The notes below the pieces were generated by a model. That model was given only the letters and a program-made list of their open reading frames with translations, ran no database searches and was not told where the DNA came from. The translations under genes were made by a program, and so were the position numbers. 32,084 nucleotides of DNA, from assembly GCA_017503285.1 (NCBI GenBank), contig JAFVTH010000008.1, positions 1-32,084 of the forward strand. Reading direction: 5' to 3'. Below, in pieces: positions 25,310 to 32,084 of the stretch. The stretch's first letter is position 1. Each line of letters begins with the position of its first letter. The stretch is from Clostridia bacterium (lineage in GTDB: Bacteria > Bacillota > Clostridia > Oscillospirales > CAG-272).

Positions 25310-25343
25310 TTCGACAAAAACATAGACATAAAAGCTATATAAT
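25310..25343 (+). promoter_or_regulatory. Spo0A-dependent sigma-A promoter of spoIIE
   Basis: TTCGACA (25310-25316) is a perfect 0A box (complement TGTCGAA), extended by AAAA on its right. It sits where the -35 should be, 21 bp before a perfect TATAAT (25338-25343). In B. subtilis, spoIIE and spoIIG use this geometry: a sigma-A -10, an over-long spacer and 0A boxes over the -35 region. A further candidate, TTGACA (25218-25223) with TACATA 18 bp later, lies upstream. The rest of the 233-bp gap holds only the divergent promoter. Confidence 0.75.
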
Positions 25344-25376
25344 TGAGGTAGCATTTTGTTTATCGGAGGAAAAAAT

Positions 25377-27683
25377 ATGCAAAAGCTAAAGGAAAAAATC
25401 AAAATCTCCCCACAGGTGAAAATGGTGCTATATGAAATTGCGCTTTTTGCTTTGGGCTTTGTTCTTATGCCTATAAAATTTGCATTTGGCATTTACCCCT
25501 TTGGGCTTGCACTTGTGGCAGCAGGAAGAAAATACACACCCTTTGCATTTTGTGGTGCTATATTGTCCGTTGTGTTTTTAATGGGCGCAAGGGTAGAGTA
25601 TATAGTGGCACTAATTGCCCTTTTAGGGCTTAGGATAATAGCCTCGTACATTAAGAAAAAGGAAAGCCCTGCTCATCTTATCTTAGGAGAGGAGAAGAAG
25701 GGTGGCATTTTATCCGGACTTTTTTGCGAAAATATTTTCTTAAAGGTAACAATATCGTCACTTGTCGCCTTTGGCATAGGTCTTTACTACGTTATAAAAA
25801 ACGGCTACCTGTATTACGATATTTTCACATTGGTTTTCTTTTTCGTCTTTGAGGGCATTTTAGTTTATCTAATGTCCGGGGCGTTTTTAGAGGGCGCAAA
25901 AAGCAGAGAGAGGCTTCTTGCGTTCCTTGCATTTGCCTTTGTGCTTGCTTATGGACTTTCAGGTAGAGAAATTCAGGGCATAGACTTGGCAATTTTATTC
26001 TCATACGCCATAGTTTTATATACCTCAAGGTATATATCGGGGGCAAAGGCAGGTGTTTTAGGTCTTGTGCTTGGCGTTGCCCAAATGCCGATTTTTGCAC
26101 CAATTTACGGCATCGGCGGCATTGTTTCCGGAGCGCTGTGGCGTCTTTCCCCATACCTTGCTACAATGTGCGCCTTTTGTATGTCAATGGGCTTTGCTGT
26201 TTATGCCTCAGGCTATGATGCGCTTGTGTATTTAGCTCCCGAGCTTCTTGCCGTTTGCCTTATTATGTACCCCCTAATTCGCTTTGAGCTTTTGCCAAAG
26301 CCTAAGCTGATTAAAAACGAGGGTATAGAGATAAAAAATACCCAAACCGTCTTAGCAGAGGGTCAGACAAAAAGGCTAAGAGGCAGACTTTGCGAGGCAT
26401 CAGCATCCTTTGACGGAGTATATGGTATTCTTACAGACGTTTCAAAAAAGATAAAAGCTCCCGACAGAGGCTACTTTTATCGTTCAGCCCTTGAAATTGC
26501 CGAGGGCTACTGCTATACCTGTCCCAAAAAGGAAATATGCTGGCAAACGGACGCCAAGGCGACGGAAACCAACATAAAAAGGCTGGGCGAGGGTGCTTTT
26601 TCCCGTGGGGAGAGCCAAAAAACCGACGTGGAGCAAAGGTTCTTGCACCGCTGTCCTCATATTGAGCAGATTATTGACGAGGTTAACCTTATGGCAAGCG
26701 ACACCATAAAGCAGGGCGTGAAAAACGACAAGCTTGATATTTGCGCAAGGGATTACAGGCTTATGTCAAGGCTGCTTGCAAGCATAACCAAGGAAAAGCA
26801 GGAGAGCGTGCAAAGGGCAGAGTCGGACAAGCTGGCGCGAGCCCTTTCCAAAAAGAGCCTTGTGTTTGAGAGGGTAGATGTGGTTGGCGAAAGGGAAAAG
26901 CATATTGTAATAACAGGCGTTGACACAGTAAGGACAGGCTGTAGCCTTGATGAAATCAAGGAGATTATAGAAAATGAGCTTGATATAGGTCTTTCACAGC
27001 CAACCCTTGAGGTTAGTGGCAAGGTGGGCGTAATTGAGGCATTTAGCCAGCCAAAATATAAAATTGAGGGCTATATGTGTCAAAAAAGCGCCAAGGACGG
27101 AGACGTAAACGGAGATACAATTTCCATGTTTGAGGGCGAGGGCAAAAGGCAGTACCTTCTTCTTTGCGACGGTATGGGCAGCGGCAAGGAGGCACGGCTA
27201 ACCTCTCAAATGTGCGTTGATTTTCTTGAAAAAATCCTAAGAGTTACAAACGAAAAGGAGCTTGCCCTTTCTATGCTCAACAACCTGGTAAGAGCAAAGA
27301 ATACAGAATGCTCCTCATCGGTGGACCTTTTGGAGATTGATATGATATCCTTAGAGGCAAGCTTTACAAAAAGCGGTGCATGCTCATCCTTTGTAAAAAG
27401 AGGGGGCAAGGCGTTTAAGCTATCGGCAAAAACAGCCCCAATCGGTATAATGAAGGACCTTGACGCACAGCGCCTTTCCTTTGGACTTGAGAAAAATGAT
27501 GCCTGCGTCATAGTCAGCGATGGCATTTTGCCTGTAAAGTCAAACGAGGGCTGGCTTATTTCCCTGCTTGAAGCAACAAGCGAGGAAAATATAAAGGAGC
27601 TGCCTGCAAAAATCATCAAGGAAGCAAGGGAAAGAAATGTATCAAAGGACGATATGAGTGTTTTGGTGGCATTAATCAAATAA
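25377..27683 (+). CDS. spoIIE: Stage II sporulation protein E (PP2C-type serine phosphatase)
   Basis: This is a 768-residue protein. The N-terminal third is a block of about ten membrane helices. The middle region carries the family's cysteine motif YCYTCPKKEICW. The C-terminal PP2C domain has LLCDGMGSGKEA (metal-binding Asp, near residue 600) and VSDGILPV. SpoIIE sits at the polar septum, interacts with FtsZ and dephosphorylates SpoIIAA to switch on sigma F in the forespore. Start ATG 25377 follows GGAGGA; an in-frame ATG at 25356 precedes that site. The promoter carries a Spo0A box. A lipoprotein gene follows 32 bp later on the same strand. Confidence 0.97.
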   Translation: MQKLKEKIKISPQVKMVLYEIALFALGFVLMPIKFAFGIYPFGLALVAAGRKYTPFAFCGAILSVVFLMGARVEYIVALIALLGLRIIASYIKKKESPAHLILGEEKKGGILSGLFCENIFLKVTISSLVAFGIGLYYVIKNGYLYYDIFTLVFFFVFEGILVYLMSGAFLEGAKSRERLLAFLAFAFVLAYGLSGREIQGIDLAILFSYAIVLYTSRYISGAKAGVLGLVLGVAQMPIFAPIYGIGGIVSGALWRLSPYLATMCAFCMSMGFAVYASGYDALVYLAPELLAVCLIMYPLIRFELLPKPKLIKNEGIEIKNTQTVLAEGQTKRLRGRLCEASASFDGVYGILTDVSKKIKAPDRGYFYRSALEIAEGYCYTCPKKEICWQTDAKATETNIKRLGEGAFSRGESQKTDVEQRFLHRCPHIEQIIDEVNLMASDTIKQGVKNDKLDICARDYRLMSRLLASITKEKQESVQRAESDKLARALSKKSLVFERVDVVGEREKHIVITGVDTVRTGCSLDEIKEIIENELDIGLSQPTLEVSGKVGVIEAFSQPKYKIEGYMCQKSAKDGDVNGDTISMFEGEGKRQYLLLCDGMGSGKEARLTSQMCVDFLEKILRVTNEKELALSMLNNLVRAKNTECSSSVDLLEIDMISLEASFTKSGACSSFVKRGGKAFKLSAKTAPIGIMKDLDAQRLSFGLEKNDACVIVSDGILPVKSNEGWLISLLEATSEENIKELPAKIIKEARERNVSKDDMSVLVALIK

Positions 27684-27715
27684 ACATTTCATAAAATACC
27701 AAAAAGGGGGTATTT

Positions 27716-28207
27716 ATGAAAAGACTTGCTTTAGTAATTTTGGTTATTTTGTTTGCCTTTGTATCTTGTAGTCAGCCCACCTATGGCATTTTGAAATATC
27801 AAGAAAGGGACATAGTGGCACAGTGCCTTGTAAATGATAATTTTCGGTGCATTTTAGAAAAAAAGCAAAGCACCCTGACCCTAAAAATCCTTGAGCCACA
27901 GGCACTTTCGTCAGTTAGCTTTGTCTTTGAGGGCGATGGGGCGCTTGCCATATCAGGAGAGGTAAAAATCCCCTTGAGCAAGGAAAGCCTTGACGGCATT
28001 TATGCCCTTTTAATGGTCCTTTGCTTAAGGGAAGAGGAGCTGACCTCTGCCAAAGAGGAGGAAAACGGCGAGGCAACCTTGTGCTTTCTTAACGGGCAAG
28101 GGGAGTACACCCTAAAAATAGGTAAAAACCAAATGCCCAAAAGCGCCGAAATCATCTCTGACGGCTATCACTACAAAGTCATTTTTGAATCAATAATGAT
28201 AGAATAA
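27716..28207 (+). CDS. Small lipoprotein of unknown function, cotranscribed with spoIIE
   Basis: This 163-residue protein has a lipoprotein signal peptide, MKR then a hydrophobic run ending FVSC, with the lipidated Cys at 18. The mature part looks all-beta, with alternating strands such as TLTLKILEP, VSFVFEGDG and YTLKIGKNQ. I do not recognise a family. ATG 27716 follows AAGGGGG. It begins 32 bp after spoIIE with no terminator between, and a strong terminator closes both, so it is probably produced under Spo0A control early in sporulation. The fold resembles small sporulation-related lipoproteins only in a general way. Confidence 0.8.
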   Translation: MKRLALVILVILFAFVSCSQPTYGILKYQERDIVAQCLVNDNFRCILEKKQSTLTLKILEPQALSSVSFVFEGDGALAISGEVKIPLSKESLDGIYALLMVLCLREEELTSAKEEENGEATLCFLNGQGEYTLKIGKNQMPKSAEIISDGYHYKVIFESIMIE

Positions 28208-28208
28208 A

Positions 28209-28238
28209 AAAGAACAGGCATGTGCCTGTTCTTTTTTT
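28209..28238. terminator. Bidirectional terminator between the spoIIE and comM units
   Basis: AGAACAGGC (28211-28219), loop ATGT, GCCTGTTCT (28224-28232), then T residues; A residues lie before it. It serves both converging units. Confidence 0.88.
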
Positions 28239-28588
28239 TATTCATCGGACTCGGAAAGAAGGTCTAGGTATATTTGATATGCTTCCTGCATGATGCCTTC
28301 ATCACTTTGCACTGCAAGAATATCGTTTCCGTCATCGTCCATATCTAAATAGAAAAGAATGGCTTGGTCAGGACCAACGCCCTCTATTTCATCAATAGGT
28401 CTTAAAAGGCAATGCAAAACGTTTTCGTCATTTACCTTCATAGGAATAACCGCAACCTGCTCAAAGCGGATAATTCTGCCGTCCTCAACAGCAAGCGCAA
28501 TTGGGTCCGTGTTTTCCTGGTCCAATAAAACGTCAAGCAGGTCTATTTCCTCGTAGCCCTCAGGTGGTAGTCTTAGATTGCTTCCCAT
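28238..28588 (-). CDS. DUF1292-like acidic small protein
   Basis: This is a 116-residue protein rich in Asp and Glu. The part FEQVAVIPMKVNDENVLHC, then ILFYLDMDDDGND and EAYQIYLDLL follows the DUF1292 pattern of a short beta-rich acidic domain with a C-terminal helix. The family has no established role. ATG 28588 follows AAGGAG; an in-frame ATG at 28621 lies within the end of comM. The start is 10 bp after the comM stop, with the ribosome site touching that stop, so the two are probably cotranscribed and coupled. Confidence 0.78.
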   Translation of the reverse strand: MGSNLRLPPEGYEEIDLLDVLLDQENTDPIALAVEDGRIIRFEQVAVIPMKVNDENVLHCLLRPIDEIEGVGPDQAILFYLDMDDDGNDILAVQSDEGIMQEAYQIYLDLLSESDE

Positions 28589-28598
28589 ATTTTCTCCT

Positions 28599-30146
28599 TT
28601 AATTAAAATATTTTTTGTCAAGTCCGCGTAGCTGTATTGCCTCGGCGATGTGGTTTGGCTTTATATCCTCACAGCCTGCCAGGTCGGCAATTGTCCTTGC
28701 CACGCGTAAAATCCTGTCGTGGCCGCGGGCAGAAAGCCCAAGCGCAACAAATGCCTTTTCCAAAAGGGCAGAGCATTCGGGGCTTAGCTTACAATATTTG
28801 CGTATGTGCTTTGCGTCCATTTGCGCATTTGAGGAAATGGGCGCGCCATGCTCATTTGTTTCGCCCATAAGGCGCTTTTGCATAAATGCACGTGCGCGGT
28901 TAACCCTTTCTCTTATAACGCTTGATGGCTCTGCAGGCTTGCCACCTGCAATTTCCTTGTATTCAAGGGACGGCACCTCGATTTGTATATCAATTCTGTC
29001 AAGCAACGGACCGCTGATTTTTGAAATGTACTTTTTAATATCAGCAGGCTTACAGGTGCAGGGGTGGGTTGGATGCCCAAAGTATCCGCATTTACAAGGG
29101 TTCATAGCTGCTACAAGCATAAAGCTTGATGGGTAGGTTATTCTGCCGGCAGCCCTTGTTATAGTGATTTTTCCGTCCTCAAGGGGTTGCCTTAAGGATT
29201 CGGTAACGCTCCTGTTAAACTCGGGCAGCTCGTCAAGGAACAAAACACCGTTGTCAGCCAAAGAAACCTCGCCGGGCACGGGGATTTTACCACCACCCAC
29301 AAGCCCCGGCGCGCTCATTGTATGATGAGGGGAGCGGAAGGGTCTTTCTCTTATAAGAGAAACTCCCTCCGGTAAAATGCCGGAAACAGAGTGGATTTTT
29401 GTTGTTTCAATAGACTCCTCAAAGGTCATTTCCGGAAGTATAGACGGGATTCTTTTTGCTATCATGGATTTACCTGTACCGGGTGGGCCTATAAGCAGCA
29501 TATTGTGTCCGCCCGCCGCCGCAATCTCGGCAGCGCGCTTTACCATAGCCTGTCCCATAACATCGGCAAAGTCGGGGTAAGCACCTCTTGCAATTTCCTT
29601 GTGGGCACTGTATTTGCAGGGTGTAATTTCCTTAATGGAATTAAAATGGCTTACAATTTCATTAACATTTTTAACGCCGTAAACCTCAACGCCCTCAATA
29701 ACGCTTGCCTCGTTTACATTTTCAAGTGGCACAAAAAGCTTGGTTTTGCCTGCATTTTTTGCAGCCACAGCCATACAAAGCGCGCCACGCACAGGGCGTA
29801 TATCTCCGGAGAGTGAAAGCTCGCCAATAAAGCATGCATTTTCAAGCAGGCTTGGGTTTTCAAACACCTTGTTTGAAAGAAGCACGCTAATAAGGATTGC
29901 TAAGTCAAAGGACGAGCCCTCCTTTTTCTTGTCAGCAGGGGCAAGATTTACAACAATCTCGTTATCGGGAAAGGGCAGGCGAGAGTTGATTGCCGCTGCG
30001 CGGACCCTTTCCTTAGCTTCCTTGATTGCATTGTCGGGCAGACCTACTATTTCAAAGCAGGGCATTCTTTTCGAGGAATGACACTCAACCGTAACAATAT
30101 ATCCGTCAATGCCAAAAAGCCCGGCGCTATATGAATAACTAATCAT
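28599..30146 (-). CDS. comM: YifB/ComM-family Mg-chelatase-like AAA+ ATPase
   Basis: This 515-residue protein has the normal length. The N-terminal Lon-protease-like domain (about 1-165) is followed by an AAA+ module with Walker [14 protein letters not shown] (about 220-230), FLDELPEF as Walker B, the [15 protein letters not shown] loop, and the Cys-rich [12 protein letters not shown] region. ComM in Gram-negative transformers is a hexameric helicase that promotes branch migration of incoming DNA. The role in Clostridia is less clear. ATG 30146 follows AGAGGT. It heads the operon with the DUF1292-like gene. Confidence 0.95.
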   Translation of the reverse strand: MISYSYSAGLFGIDGYIVTVECHSSKRMPCFEIVGLPDNAIKEAKERVRAAAINSRLPFPDNEIVVNLAPADKKKEGSSFDLAILISVLLSNKVFENPSLLENACFIGELSLSGDIRPVRGALCMAVAAKNAGKTKLFVPLENVNEASVIEGVEVYGVKNVNEIVSHFNSIKEITPCKYSAHKEIARGAYPDFADVMGQAMVKRAAEIAAAGGHNMLLIGPPGTGKSMIAKRIPSILPEMTFEESIETTKIHSVSGILPEGVSLIRERPFRSPHHTMSAPGLVGGGKIPVPGEVSLADNGVLFLDELPEFNRSVTESLRQPLEDGKITITRAAGRITYPSSFMLVAAMNPCKCGYFGHPTHPCTCKPADIKKYISKISGPLLDRIDIQIEVPSLEYKEIAGGKPAEPSSVIRERVNRARAFMQKRLMGETNEHGAPISSNAQMDAKHIRKYCKLSPECSALLEKAFVALGLSARGHDRILRVARTIADLAGCEDIKPNHIAEAIQLRGLDKKYFN

Positions 30147-30177
30147 AATTACCTCTTATAAAAGTTTTCTTACAAAA

Positions 30178-30206
30178 ATTTTACCATAAATTCTATGAAA
30201 AGACAA
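30178..30206 (-). promoter_or_regulatory. Probable promoter of the comM operon
   Basis: On the minus strand: TTGTCT (30201-30206), a 17-bp spacer, then TAAAAT (30178-30183). A plus-strand TGCTAAAAT (30214-30222) in the same region could serve the divergent small gene, but its -35 is poor. Confidence 0.5.
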
Positions 30207-30239
30207 GATAATATGCTAAAATAATAAAGAGGTGATAAT

Positions 30240-30452
30240 ATGAAGAAAAACAAGGTATTTAAGCTTCGCTTAAGCGAGGATATGGCAAAAAGGCTTGCAT
30301 ACGTTTCGGAGGCAGAGGGTGTGAGCGTGCAAAATCAGCTCCTTGCCATGATAAGGCAAAAAATCCAATATTTTGAAAGAGTAAAGGGCAGCGCTCCAAA
30401 AAGCAGGCTTGATAGTATAGATATTACTGAATTTGAGTCCGACGAGGAATAA
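30240..30452 (+). CDS. Small ribbon-helix-helix-like (Arc/CopG-type) protein
   Basis: This is a 70-residue protein. KVFKLRLSEDMAKRLAYVSE gives an N-terminal strand followed by a helix, then GVSVQNQLLAMIRQKIQYF gives a second helix, the layout of RHH DNA-binding dimers. The acidic tail SIDITEFESDEE is extra. ATG 30240 follows GAGGTGA. It could be a transcription factor; no toxin partner lies next to it, which argues against a toxin-antitoxin pair. Sequence similarity to known RHH families is weak. Confidence 0.7.
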   Translation: MKKNKVFKLRLSEDMAKRLAYVSEAEGVSVQNQLLAMIRQKIQYFERVKGSAPKSRLDSIDITEFESDEE

Positions 30453-30463
30453 ACCTTGTACAA

Positions 30464-30473
30464 TTCGACAAAA
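30464..30473 (+). promoter_or_regulatory. Spo0A-box-like site upstream of the PFOR gene
   Basis: TTCGACA (30464-30470) with trailing A residues is a perfect 0A box in the reverse orientation. It is about 65 bp before the predicted PFOR transcription start. Function is inferred. Confidence 0.45.
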
Positions 30474-30495
30474 ATCAAAAATTAGTACAAAACTA

Positions 30496-30524
30496 TTGAA
30501 TTTTTACAAAAGAAGTGATATTAT
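30496..30524 (+). promoter_or_regulatory. Promoter of the PFOR gene
   Basis: TTGAAT (30496-30501), a 17-bp spacer, then TATTAT (30519-30524) with an extended TGA. The leader to the start codon would be about 70 nt. Confidence 0.7.
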
Positions 30525-30559
30525 TATTGTGTGCGTGCATATTTATGGACGCATTATAA

Positions 30560-32084
<1,525 letters not shown>

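Noticed and set aside
30240..30452. RHH-like protein as the antitoxin of a toxin-antitoxin pair
   Set aside because: No small toxin gene overlaps or adjoins it; PFOR follows after a separate promoter.

Overview
The window reads as chromosomal DNA of an anaerobic, endospore-forming member of the Clostridia (Bacillota), most likely an uncultured gut lineage. The evidence is pyruvate:ferredoxin oxidoreductase and pyruvate,phosphate dikinase, SpoIIE behind a Spo0A-type promoter, a Fur-family regulator, an FMN riboswitch with RibU, SecG next to RNase R, YifB/ComM, purine-rich Shine-Dalgarno sites and sigma-A promoters. No plasmid, phage, rRNA, tRNA or CRISPR signal was seen. Species-level assignment is not possible from the sequence alone. 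Layout: (1) 1-8300 is an accessory polymorphic-toxin island. It holds the C-terminal 1904 residues of a giant RHS/YD-repeat protein with a variable C-terminus and a small putative immunity gene. A second, promoterless RHS C-terminal cassette follows, with its own novel tail and a signal-peptide-bearing partner; it is bracketed by G/C-rich palindromes and a 19-bp direct repeat. (2) 8300-14650 holds type I asparaginase (-), divergent from riboswitch-controlled ribU (+), then a GH29 alpha-L-fucosidase (-) and ppdK (-). (3) 14650-19500 is a minus-strand housekeeping block: glyA and a Fur-family gene overlapping as TAATG, then secG and rnr. The SecG is unusual, carrying long extensions at both ends. 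(4) 19500-23300 (+) holds a highly expressed-looking 747-residue membrane-anchored acidic protein ending in a domain that resembles the C-terminal half of ribosomal protein uL15, then an OPA-type MFS transporter. (5) 23300-25150 (-) holds an SGNH hydrolase, a flavin-reductase-like protein and a SLOG-fold protein. (6) 25150-28240 (+) holds spoIIE and a co-directional lipoprotein gene. (7) 28240-30150 (-) holds yifB/comM and a DUF1292-like gene. (8) 30200 to the end (+) holds a small ribbon-helix-helix-like protein and the first 494 codons of PFOR, with a Spo0A-box-like site upstream. Working together: PFOR and PpdK sit at the pyruvate/PEP node of fermentative metabolism, RibU supplies flavin under FMN control, and SecG serves the general secretory path that RHS and lipoprotein exports need. 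Spo0A-like sites in front of spoIIE and the PFOR gene suggest that sporulation entry and central metabolism share a regulator. The parts most likely to hold undescribed biology are the acidic membrane protein with an L15-like tail (19691-21934), the two unknown RHS tails with their partner genes (5194-8258), and the extended SecG (17022-17633).
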